A stretch of DNA of 64,000 nt from Aporrectodea caliginosa. Its lineage: Eukaryota; Annelida; Clitellata; Crassiclitellata; Lumbricidae. Of this stretch, positions 22,024 through 31,740 are shown piece by piece. Made by a program: the position numbers and the translations under genes. Position 1 is the stretch's first letter, and each line of letters starts with the position of its first letter. Location of the stretch: contig JACEVL010001161.1 in assembly GCA_020284085.1 (NCBI GenBank), forward strand, positions 4,152,930 through 4,216,929, given 5' to 3'. The notes under the pieces are model-generated. The model saw only the letters and a list, made by a program, of their open reading frames with translations, was not told the DNA's origin and searched no databases.

Positions 22024-24414
22024 TTGATTATCATGGCTCTGCTCGTGATCATGAACGTTAATCTGATTTATGCGACGCCTGGAGTCGTTCTCAATCGAGG
22101 AGCTTATGGTGTGTATTTGCACTCATTGGGTGTGTTGGAGGTCAGTACAGATGTTTGGGTTCACACCTTTGATGTTGCATTGCCCAGGGTCAAATCGCTG
22201 CCACCAGTGGTTGATGAACCTCTTTGTATGTTTGGAAATACTTCAACGCCAAGCAGTTGTTCTGATTACCTTAGTATGTTTACAGCAATACACAATTTAC
22301 ATAGGAGAGCAGAAGTTAAAATTAATAATCTGGTCGACCGTGTCCGAAATACACTTAAAGGTGAGCGAGGTAAGCGTCACAGACCACGTATTCATAAACG
22401 GGGATTTGTCAATTTCATTGGTGATGTGGCTCATTCTTTGTTTGGAGTTGCAAGGGATTCGGATATTCAAGCGATGCAGGATCGTATTAAGACGGTCCTT
22501 GAAAATCAGCAACGCACACTTGGTCAGTTTGAGGCAGACGTTACTACTTTAGCTAGTGCAACTAGTATTACCAACCAACGGTTGGATGCTATTCGTTCAC
22601 AGGTTACTGGTCACGATAAAATTTTGTTGGACATAGGTAGAGCCATGAGATTGGATTTTCAGACGTCATTGCAGATGGCTTTTTACATGGCTGAGACACT
22701 GTATAATTTCACGTGTTTGGAAGCTAATTTGCATAGTCTGTTGTTATCTGTTGAGTCACTAGTTGCAGGAAGGTTGGAGGCCACTCTCGTGCATAAGGAG
22801 GACATTCGACGCGTGCTAGTACGACTTACCAGACATTTGGAGTCTTTAAGGCTATCTGTTCGACTGCTAGTCAATGATCCTGCATACTTTTACAGAGTTA
22901 ATACTCATATTGCTACTATACAGCGCAGTTTCATTTACATTACATTGAAAATTCCTATTACAACTTTAAATTTTTCTATGGAACTCTATAAAGTCACGGT
23001 TGTAGCCAAGAGTATTAGTGCAGACAATCAGCATGCTACGTTACTTGACCACTTACCCCGTTATTTTGCGGTTGATTCCGTCAGTCACACGTTTGCCGTC
23101 TGGGAGGTGCTTCCGTCATTACAGAGCGGTGATAATTTTCGCATTGTTGACATGAGTGACATCCAGTTGAACACTAATCCGGAAGCATGTATATTGGCAT
23201 TATATATTGATGATCCAGTTTCTGTTCAGAGGTTTTGCGCGATGCTTCTTCTTAATCAAAAGCCGTCATCATTTGTGTATTTAACATCCAATACAATAGC
23301 GATTGAAAATAGTTTATCTGACATGACGTTGAATTGTCCTACATTACATCCTAAGCGGATCGCAGCATGCATTTCTTGTCATATTTCCATCCCTAATGAA
23401 TGCACACTGATTACTGATCAGTATATTTTCCCTGCATCGTGCCAGGAGGCTGACCTATTTAACACGACGCATACAGTGGTGCATCAGTTTAACTTGGCTG
23501 TCATTCAACAGTTCTTTGGTCGATCGGACTGGGCTACATTGAAGGCTGATGCTACAGTGGCTGAACAAATTACACTACAGTTACCTATTTTTTTAACTCA
23601 TTCAAATGCATCCACGGCGGCTGATGAACAGTTGACTGAAGAATTTGCTAGAGCTATGCAGTCTGTCAAGGACGGGCAGGTTATATTTAAGTCAAAGGCA
23701 GACATATTTCGAGATCAACTTGACATGTTAGGTAATACGGATTCTCCATGGTACTCTACTTCACAATCTTTTATTATACCTGTTGGATCCGTTCTGATTA
23801 CTCTGCTTACTATAGTAACTATTTATTTGGTGATTAGGGTGCATCGATTGTCGGCTATTGTATTGGCGCTACCACAGGTCGTACAAGCTAATTCTATTCC
23901 ACCGGTTTGGATTTTTTCACGGTCAACAACTGTTACCACATCCAGTTCCACGGTTTCATTGGGTTATGCAGAGTTTCCTTGGTTCCAGATTACGGTGATC
24001 ATGTTTCTTTTGTTCATATTTTTAAGTGGGATTGTTCGGAAATTTTGCTACTGTGGGAAATCGTCGACTGCTAAGTCGGTTCGGTTAACTATGCACATAT
24101 TAAACACAGAAGACACGGTTGTGATTCCTTGGTACGAGCTGCGATATGCTTTGAATGATTATGACATCGTCGCTGTAAATGCAATTTCTCACATTAGTCT
24201 CTCGCGTCGTTGTTTGGGACGTAAATTACGGTTTCAGTGGCACATTACAGTTTTACATAAACCGTCACAAATTCGTATTTTGTTGCCGCAGTCGCTACCC
24301 ATTACTTGCGGTGCAGCTAGACGACTGGAGAACATTATTGGACCGACAAAGCGTTATTCTGTTAAACTTTACATTTCTAGTTCGGAGTTCAATGTTCCAC
24401 TCGCTTTACAATAA
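22024..24414 (+). CDS. env: Envelope-like glycoprotein, baculovirus F / errantivirus type
   Basis: The 796-residue ORF is intact. Residues 1-17 form a hydrophobic signal peptide. A dibasic site with basic surroundings (HKR, residues 124-126) is followed by GFVNFIGD and LFGVARDSD (127-147), matching the KRGxxNxxGxxxxxLFGxxDxxD signature downstream of the cleavage site in insect errantivirus Env and baculovirus F proteins. Position P4 is Ile, so it is not a minimal furin site (Arg is at P5). A transmembrane helix lies at ~583-606 (PVGSVLITLLTIVTIYLVI). A second hydrophobic segment (~650-672) and ~120 further residues follow, which is unusual for a class I-like envelope. Membrane fusion is the family role; activity here is untested. 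Confidence 0.8.
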   Translation: MIIMALLVIMNVNLIYATPGVVLNRGAYGVYLHSLGVLEVSTDVWVHTFDVALPRVKSLPPVVDEPLCMFGNTSTPSSCSDYLSMFTAIHNLHRRAEVKINNLVDRVRNTLKGERGKRHRPRIHKRGFVNFIGDVAHSLFGVARDSDIQAMQDRIKTVLENQQRTLGQFEADVTTLASATSITNQRLDAIRSQVTGHDKILLDIGRAMRLDFQTSLQMAFYMAETLYNFTCLEANLHSLLLSVESLVAGRLEATLVHKEDIRRVLVRLTRHLESLRLSVRLLVNDPAYFYRVNTHIATIQRSFIYITLKIPITTLNFSMELYKVTVVAKSISADNQHATLLDHLPRYFAVDSVSHTFAVWEVLPSLQSGDNFRIVDMSDIQLNTNPEACILALYIDDPVSVQRFCAMLLLNQKPSSFVYLTSNTIAIENSLSDMTLNCPTLHPKRIAACISCHISIPNECTLITDQYIFPASCQEADLFNTTHTVVHQFNLAVIQQFFGRSDWATLKADATVAEQITLQLPIFLTHSNASTAADEQLTEEFARAMQSVKDGQVIFKSKADIFRDQLDMLGNTDSPWYSTSQSFIIPVGSVLITLLTIVTIYLVIRVHRLSAIVLALPQVVQANSIPPVWIFSRSTTVTTSSSTVSLGYAEFPWFQITVIMFLLFIFLSGIVRKFCYCGKSSTAKSVRLTMHILNTEDTVVIPWYELRYALNDYDIVAVNAISHISLSRRCLGRKLRFQWHITVLHKPSQIRILLPQSLPITCGAARRLENIIGPTKRYSVKLYISSSEFNVPLALQ

Positions 24415-24672
24415 TGGTTACATTATTTCTTTAGTTTTGGTTGTGATTGCTAACCGAACTTTATTGTTATCGTTTAGTTTCGCGTTTGAGTACATTATTT
24501 ACTGATGTCATGTTAGCTTTCTTGTGTTTATCAACATTATGGATTATGCTGATTGAGACGTACGATGTTATTACGCTTTGATTGTCGCTTACTAGTTGAT
24601 TTGAACTTTCATTGTTTTACTGTTATCGCGCTTGATTATTTGTTGGTTCTCCACACGCACCTGGGTTGCAAG

Positions 24673-24698
24673 AAAACCCGCGGCTCGGGTTTTTTATT
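24673..24698 (+). other. Hairpin followed by a T-run, upstream of 3' LTR
   Basis: AAAACCCG and CGGGTTTT form an 8 bp stem with a 5 nt loop, followed by more T. It sits just before the 3' LTR, where a polypurine tract would be expected but is not obvious. Confidence 0.5.
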
Positions 24699-24709
24699 GT
24701 GACTGACCA

Positions 24710-24956
24710 TGTAGTGTCATCATGGGAGGAGCTGGTGCATGCATGTGCGGCTGGCCGGGCTAGGCTGCCATCGTCGTCATCGTGGGAGTATTTAAGGACA
24801 GTTCCGGCAATTATCACCAGTCGGTGCGTGTGGTGGAGTCACGAGCTCTGTGTAACTTACATAGTGTATAATTGGTGTTTAGACAATAAAGAGTGTTACA
24901 GTAGACTTACTTACTAACCTTACATGGTACACTGGTAGTAGTAGAACGACACTACA
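24710..24956 (+). repeat. 3' LTR of the Ty3-type element
   Basis: 247 bp with the same termini as the 5' LTR and about four substitutions. Confidence 0.95.
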
Positions 24957-25012
24957 AGTGGTGGAGAACTCAAAAGAAAAGGTCGCTTCCGTACCTCTCG
25001 AGACAACGTTTC
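24957..25012 (+). repeat. Leader fragment after the 3' LTR
   Basis: 56 bp identical to the sequence after the 5' LTR (16262-16317), including the putative primer-binding region. It breaks off into unrelated DNA at 25013. This implies a truncated second unit sharing the LTR. Confidence 0.9.
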
Positions 25013-25990
25013 TTTTACGGGCTGTATTTTATTATAGGTTGTTGACAGTAATCGACGCATAGCAAGATGGTCTATAATTGCCATATGACCTAATTAAGTG
25101 ATATCCATCGTCTGAGCTATTATGCGTAATGGATCATCTGATCTTATAATTTCGTGATCAAAAGCCGGAGCCGCCTTAATTAGAGTCTCACAACAAAGGC
25201 TACTGCAATCGTTGCTAAATTGCAGGCAATTTATTGTTAGAACAATTCAGCTGCTTCACTTGTTTGACTAGATTGCTCCTGCCTAGCTGAAGGTTGTCCG
25301 TTGAACTTGGTTATTATTGGAGTGTCATATGATTCCATTAGATCTTTTTCCAACAAATTTCGTAAAAACAACCCGGCGAGAAAACAAGTGAACTTTTTTC
25401 ACATACGGAACATTCATAGAATGCCACAGCCTCTTTCAATTCCACTGGCTGGTTAGAACACTGTAACTCGCTTCTCACTGGTGTCACCGAGGCAGCTATC
25501 TGTAAACAAACGGAATAGTGCAAAGCCTCGCAACTAGGGACACATCAGACACAGAATAATAAGCATTTCATTCCCATTTTGAAATCACTTCATTTAATGA
25601 TATGCGAACAAGTTGCCTCAGTTTCATATTTGTAACACAGTTTCGGACGATTGCCCCAATGAGATCATAGGAGAAGGCGCAGTTAGGCTAAATCTCTGAA
25701 CAGAGATTAGAAAAGAAAATAGACAATCGTACAACTGGACATCTTCCCTGTGTAGGTTCACTGGTTGAAACTCGTATGTTAGAGTCACAAATTCTAATCA
25801 AGAGATGAGAGGCCGATGTTCTATCGCCTGGATTCAACATTGAAAACATTGCCTTGGAAGAAGAGGGCGAAATCAGCCATTACACACTCTTAGAACATTC
25901 ATAAAAGTTTGCATTAATTAGAATTAGAACATGTGTATTCTACAGCGAGTGGGACACCTGGGACAGGAAAACAGACAAGACTAATGGATA
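25013..25990. other. Spacer
   Basis: No supported gene. GGATCATCTGA near 25131 matches the element leader where the similarity stopped (16318), hinting that an insertion may separate leader pieces; this could also be chance. Confidence 0.4.
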
Positions 25991-26007
25991 AACTTACAGA
26001 CAGATTA

Positions 26008-26285
26008 AGGATAGACATAAGGCAGACATAAGGCAGACAAACATAAGACAGACAGACATAAGACAGACATAAGACAGACATAAGACAGACATAAGACAGA
26101 CATAAGACAGACATAAGACAGACATAACACAGACATAACACAGACATAACACAGACATAACACAGACATAACACAGACATAACACAGACATAACACAGAC
26201 ATAACACAGACATAACACAGAAAGACATAAATAAGACAGACAGACATAACACAGAAAGACATAAATAAGACAAACGGACATAAGA
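26008..26285. repeat. 11 bp-period minisatellite (AGACATAACAC / AGACATAAGAC)
   Basis: About 20 units in two blocks that differ at one or two positions. Open frames on the minus strand (Cys/Val/Leu/Tyr-rich) are artefacts. Confidence 0.9.
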
Positions 26286-26419
26286 CAGACAGATATTAGA
26301 TGAACAATTGAACATAGAACAGATAGATAAGACAAACAGACTTTAGACAGACATAAGAGATACAGAAATAGGCCTACATACAGACAGACAGATGGACAGA
26401 CAGATTTATTGATGGGTTT

Positions 26420-27005
26420 CTAATGATTGGTCGTTTCAACGCTTGCCCGCAAGATTGATTTTCAAATGATGAAATGAATGTCAATGTCCATAATTGCATA
26501 AATTCCTCATTTTCTGTACCTTTGGTTTTTGCCAGCTGTCGATCAAAAATGAAAAATCTTTCAAATCGGTCAATCTCTGATAGACATGTTTACGCCAAGA
26601 AGAGAAAGCTTTTCGCTACGACGTTGAACAGGTGTGCACGCCAACAATGGCACTAATTGTCCAATTATTTGAAATGCCAGTCATTAAATAATTATCAGAT
26701 GTTGGCGCAAAAACATAGGCCTATTGCATATTCCATATCTGAAAATGCCATTCAAACCTGAAGTTTTAAAGGAAATGAAATGCCACGCAAGATGCATAAA
26801 CATTGATGGATAAAGTAAAAAATCAAGTCATGATCATCGACTTAAAACAGGGTTTAAAGAAGTTTTGGAAGGAAGAACTGTCTCATTCTATGTCGGTGAA
26901 GTTGCAAGTCGAGCTTTCGAATTCTCTATTCGCCCGATTTGTAATGTAGCGTTTGTGATAGTAGAGCTAGGTCTATATAAAATTCTTTCAACTATTCATT
27001 CATTC
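26420..27005. other. Spacer
   Basis: No supported gene. Confidence 0.4.
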
Positions 27006-27275
27006 ATTCATTCATTCCGAGCCCCTTCAAGGAACCTACTCAGAGGCGCTCCCAGCCCAACCACGGCTAAACAGAGAAGATTTGAGAAGGCGGCAGAAAG
27101 CAGGCAAATTGCTGCGAGGCATCAAGCGCAGCTCAAGTGGGAGCCCATTCCAGGTTGAGGGCCCAACAACCGGAAAGGCTCGGCGCTGCTTGAAACACAA
27201 ACGATCTTCAGTTTATTAGCGCCTCTGTTGGGTATTACTGCGAGAGGCGCTTTATAAATTCCTAAATACAATACA
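27006..27275 (+). repeat. Dispersed repeat with CCCTTCAAG...CTACTCAGAGGCGCT core
   Basis: The core at 27022-27052 recurs near 27918-27955 and 46867-46903. This copy also has AGAGGCGCTTTATAAATTCC and an AATACAATACA tail near 27270, as in LINE/SINE 3' ends. Confidence 0.5.
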
Positions 27276-28541
27276 ATACAATTTAAAATTAAAGCAGTTC
27301 GATTTCTGCAGTTATTTATATCGGAATCATTAGATCTTCTGTGTGTGCGAATCTATAAATTGCTATAGTCAAACAATTAACGTTATTTGTATTCATCTTT
27401 TAATCAAGAGCATAAACTATGGCTGCAATAATTAAACATAGGCCCTACTCTCAAACGTATACAAAGTGAAAACTGTATTCGTTACCTCTCTGTATACAGT
27501 CTCAAGCTCCCGAGTTCATCATACGTTTGAAAATGTAGTCATTTCATTTATTTGATAAACAAGACAATCCGAATACAGTTGTAATTAGTTACATGTATCA
27601 GTTTCGCCGCAATTCGAACGCCAATTGCAGAGTGCGGAAGAAGAGATGTTGTTGATAGGTAGGAGCCCTCTTGCGATGGGAGTCATAAACTGTTTCTTTG
27701 TTATGGCCGACGCGAGGGTATTAGTTGTCATCCTGTTGATAGGAACACGCGACCTAGCGATCTGATCCAAATTAATTCTTATTTATTGTGTCACTGCACC
27801 TACCTTAATCGAGCAACGTAGGCTATTTACGTATGATCATAAACTCTGTTTTTCTTCAGATTTCCATAAGATTTCTTTTTTCGTAGAACGTCACATGTAT
27901 TGCAAGTGAACATTTATATAGCGCCCCTTCAAGATATCTACTCAGATGCGCTCTCTGCGCATGTATTATGATGCTTTAATGTCATTACGAACGAATATAT
28001 ATTACATCAGTTAGCAAAACAATGCACAGTAAGCTGAATGAGTCACAAGTGGCAGGTCCACGCACACACGAGGAACCAACCAACGGACCTCCCTCGACAG
28101 CTAAAGATGCAAGGGATCAGAATCTCACATGTTTGTATATTTTTATGTATTTATGAAGCATTCTGGCGCAATGTCAAGCGCCTTTCAGAACCTCACAAGG
28201 GCATCAGCCTTTACGCATTAGTAACTGTATACAGTGTCTCCAGTTTAGACCATAGGTCAACTTCACGCCGATTAATCACTAAGAGCAGCCATCATCCGTC
28301 GAGGCCTAAATTCATCTAACTATACAGAAGGCAATTAGGCCTACGTCTAACTAGATAGCCTACATATTAAAATCTTGCCTGAAAAGTCGAGATATATCTG
28401 GCCGATACGAATACTATAAACGGATACGTCTAGGCAAAACAGATTACAGTGCGTCTATCTGTTAATCTGCGTTAGCTGCACGCCACTTCAAAGTGCCCAC
28501 TCTGCATCCGCATCAGCGTGTTCAAAAATTTCGCGGACGCA
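27276..28541. other. Spacer with a second GCGCC-type repeat
   Basis: TTATATAGCGCCCCTTCAAG at ~27914-27933 is another copy of the preceding dispersed repeat. No gene is supported. Confidence 0.4.
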
Positions 28542-28549
28542 TTTATTGA

Positions 28550-28878
28550 AGGGGTGGGCAACGATTACAATTTTTAATCGAAATTAATCGCACGATTAAA
28601 ATTACCGACTCTGATTAGTTACGTTGAATATGCGCTATATAAATGCCTGTAGTCAATAAACAAAAAGCAAACATGCTTTAACTACTTGTTTTTACTTTTT
28701 AGTTTTTAATTTAAAATTAAAAGATTAAACTGAGCGGCTTTTATCAAGAATTGTTTTGGCGCATTTCTAGAAATAATTGGGCGCAGTGACAGTCGCGTTA
28801 ACTGCGCTAAAAAAATTAATCGCGTTAATTAATTAACGCATTAATCGCGTTAATAACGCGTTAAATGCCCAGCCCTAA
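28550..28878. mobile_element. hAT-type MITE
   Basis: TTTATTGA occurs at 28542-28549 and 28879-28886. The ends read AGGGGTGGGCAA and, inverted, TTAGGGCTGGGCA; TTAATCG/CGATTAA words are repeated subterminally at both ends. At 329 bp it is non-coding. Confidence 0.75.
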
Positions 28879-28886
28879 TTTATTGA

Positions 28887-29930
28887 CTATAAATCAGGCG
28901 TGTTAGGCGGTACATCTAAATTTGAGGGCGCGATGCAATAGTCCTATGTGGAACTGGTCCAGGGATGTTAAACTATTCGTCAGCATTCCTGTTTCTATTG
29001 CCAGATAGCTTGCTATGTTTCAGTCAGTTCGAAGGTTTACAGTAGGCATAATAGACGCTAGCCTAATAGACGCAAGACTGTACTTAGCTTCGAGAGAAAT
29101 CTTTGACGTCCTTTTTAGTCATCGGAATTGTCATAAAGAAATTAAGTGAACTCCGCCACTGTTTGTACTCTGACGGTGCCAGTCCCAAATCTGGATAAAG
29201 GAGGAGAACGTCGCTAATGATCTTTGTTATCACGTAGTGTCATTAAACTGAAACTACTACTACTAAGAAATTAAATGAAAACCTTTTCTGTCTATGATGT
29301 TGATTAGCATACATGGCTTAGTCTCAGGTTTCTTTTTTAGCAAAGTTAGCCTACAAGTTCTTACAGCTTGGTCCTGGTGCTAACAGAACTGTCGTTCAAT
29401 TGCAGGCGCCACAACATTGCATGGCTTCATATCCACATGATCCACTCGCCTGTCAAATACACATTGTATTCATCGCCGTTAATCTAAATCAGCTTCAGTC
29501 CTCAACATGCCATCATCAACGCGCATCCGTAGCTTGGTTCCGTCTCTACTGCATTCAGTAGGTGGCGCTCAGTTGCACACAATAAACTGTTACAGAGTTC
29601 TCGCTATTTCGTTCCCCAAATTTGGCCGACTGGAAAGCAACCTATCGAATGAAAATGCCCACAGGAAAATAAGCGATTGAATTATTAGAGTGCCACAGAA
29701 GCAAAACCAAGTTTACCCATTCTGCAGGATAGACACGAATGCAGACAAAAATACAGTTAAGAAAACGTAAAGATTGTAGGTGACAACTCGATTTCTTTGA
29801 TCTTTTACGTTGCTTGTAGGACACAGAGGTTGATATTTAATAATAAGACTGACATTACACCTGCTTCATCGATACTTTCCCATTCTCACTTAAACCCTAC
29901 CTACCAATAGCCATTTATCTACTCAAACCT
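28887..29930. other. Spacer with dispersed repeat copy 2
   Basis: Positions ~29143-29265 match the repeat at 3035-3140 and end in an ACTACTACTACT tail. No gene is supported. Confidence 0.4.
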
Positions 29931-29934
29931 GTGT

Positions 29935-30470
29935 TGTCCTATCCGTCCCACCATTCATCCCACTATCCTACCACCCAACCATCCCACTATGCATGCATTT
30001 CACCCACCGATCTACCCATCCACACGTCTATCTGTCTATTCATCCATCCATCCGTTTGTGCGTCTTTCCATTCATCTATCCATCTGTCCATCTATCCGTA
30101 TATCTATCCATCCATCCATCTATGTATCCATCCGTCATTTAGTCCGTCCATCCACACACCCATCCATCCATGCATCTGTCTGTCTGGCAGTGTTTGCTCG
30201 TTCGTCTATGCGTCCGTCCGTTCATCCATCTATTCGTCTGTCTGTCCAACCGTTTATCCCTAATCCCTCCCTCCCTCCCTCCCTCCATTCATCCATCCCA
30301 CTCCATCCATCCGTCCATTCATCTATTCATCTGTCTGTCCAACCGTTTATCCATCCATCCATCCTCCAGGCTCCATCCATCCCTCTATCATTCCTCCATC
30401 ACTCCCTCCCTCCCTCCCTCCCTCCATCCATCCATCCATCTGTCTGTTCCACCATTCGTCAATCCCCCGT
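29935..30470. repeat. (CATC)n / (CCAT, CCGT, CCCT)n tetranucleotide tract
   Basis: Over 500 bp of degenerate CCATCCATC, including two (CCCT)n runs. Long Ser/Pro/His-rich frames inside it are repeat artefacts. Confidence 0.95.
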
Positions 30471-30773
30471 CGGTCGTAAATCTCCGCCAACTTAGACTTG
30501 CAAATGGACGACGTTTAAGTGTAAAACTGTAAATGCGAGGAGCAGAGAACCAAGACGATGACGACGATGGTGACGCCCTCTACCGAAGGGTGGCGCCACC
30601 AAGCATCCAGCAATGAATGAACGCCCTACCAAACAAAAGCCCTCTGCCAGATCCACACTACTTCTAAATCTCATGCCACTTGACTCTCACTAACAGCGCG
30701 AGATATTTCAGTTACACAAGAATATATAATATTATGCAAAGACCTTACATATAAATGGCATTTATATGTAAGG

Positions 30774-31279
30774 TGTCACCAACTCTTTTCTTTCTTAGTT
30801 GTGACCTACCTCAAGAACTTTCCTTATCTCTACATATAAATTGCTCAACGTCTTCTAACTGTTTAAGAATTAAATTGACACAGTTCTTTGAATGTTTCTC
30901 CTTTCTTCAAACACAGTTATTTCAAACGTACACTTAATATCAAAGTTCTTATCAATTACCACTCAACGGTAACTTCTAACATACAGCTCTCTACTGCATT
31001 AAAACATCTACTACACTGTATTGTTCAAATTCACTGTCATCAGCAATTTCTAAATTTGGCGCGCTAACTGCACGTGTAGAGAATCTATCGTCAGCCAAAG
31101 TTTAGGCTACTTTAGGCCAAGCGCCCACGAGCCGACAGCGCAACTAAGGCCTAAGACTAAAACGCTTAACAATCGAATACACATTATATATATATCAACC
31201 TAAAGAACACATGTGCTCATTATATATGCAAAACATTAGTTCACATGTGCTCATTATATATGCAAAACATTAGTTCACA
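30774..31279 (-). repeat. LTR (3' in element orientation)
   Basis: 506 bp, plus-strand start TGTCACCAACTC, end GTTCACA. It contains a tandem ~34 bp duplication with ACATGTGCTCATTATATATG at ~31209-31279. It is apparently identical to 42060-42565. Confidence 0.95.
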
Positions 31280-31301
31280 TTACCTCCTTCCCTTTCTTTG
31301 G
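31280..31301 (-). promoter_or_regulatory. Polypurine tract
   Basis: On the minus strand the sequence abutting the 3' LTR is AAAGAAAGGGAAGGAGGTAA, the expected plus-strand primer for this element. Confidence 0.75.
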
Positions 31302-31394
31302 ATTGAGCAAATTAAGCTTAAAAATTTGCGAAATCATCAGATACTAAATTATGCAATAAACTTAATACTATATAATACAGTAAAATAAACAATC

Positions 31395-31530
31395 TTATAA
31401 TCTAGATAAACAATCTGCTACAACATTTAATCGTCCTTTCTTATAATTAACCTCTACATCAAAANTTCAATGTATATTGAAAATGTAAGCCATGTAGGAA
31501 TTCTGCCTTACTTGACCTGGTTACCTCATC
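31395..31530 (-). pseudogene. RNase H C-terminal end (Ty3-type)
   Basis: The minus strand encodes KKGRLNVVADCLSRL followed at once by TAA (31395-31397), the conserved end of Ty3-type RNase H. Upstream TRSSKAEFLHGL is in a shifted frame. The frame break coincides with the single ambiguous base N at 31465. The rest of pol is not found. Confidence 0.7.
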
Positions 31531-31555
31531 ACCTCGGGTTTCAACTGGTCATCCA

Positions 31556-31740
31556 CGCAGATATATTGGTGCTGGTGTTTTAATGATGGTTTAGTGCTGC
31601 TGAAAGGAAGTGAGGGGCAAAAGATATGAAGAGTTGTGTCATCAGCAGAGAGTTGACGAGGAAATGAGTTTGTTGAGTGGGAAGGCGTAAGAATGAACAG
31701 CAGAGGCCCGAGAACAGAACCCTAAATAGACCACAGGCGA
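31556..31740 (-). pseudogene. L2/CR1-like LINE reverse-transcriptase fragment
   Basis: The minus strand reads GSVLGPLLFIL (near 31690-31722) and LSADDTTLHIF (near 31625-31660), equivalent to the conserved QGSVLGPLLF and ADD-box blocks. It is short, has no 3' tail and abuts the RNase H fragment. Confidence 0.6.

Larger units (their letters stand above)
16015..24956 (+). mobile_element. Ty3/gypsy-type LTR retrotransposon with envelope-like ORF
   Basis: The element has 247 bp LTRs at both ends, gag, a decayed pol in the order protease-RT-RNase H-integrase, and a third ORF for an envelope-like glycoprotein. This is the organisation of vertebrate retroviruses and insect errantiviruses. The LTRs differ at about four positions, so insertion is fairly recent, yet pol already carries a deletion and frameshifts. 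No 5 bp target duplication is seen: the left flank is ATATA and the right LTR is followed by element leader sequence. Confidence 0.9.

Noticed and set aside
26008..26285. CRISPR-like array
   Set aside because: Periodic units without unique spacers; a eukaryotic minisatellite.
26005..26335. Cys/Val/Tyr-rich minus-strand ORFs
   Set aside because: Artefacts of the 11 bp minisatellite; the repeat is open in several frames.
29931..30532. Ser/Pro/His-rich plus-strand ORFs up to 168 codons
   Set aside because: Artefacts of degenerate (CATC)n repeats.
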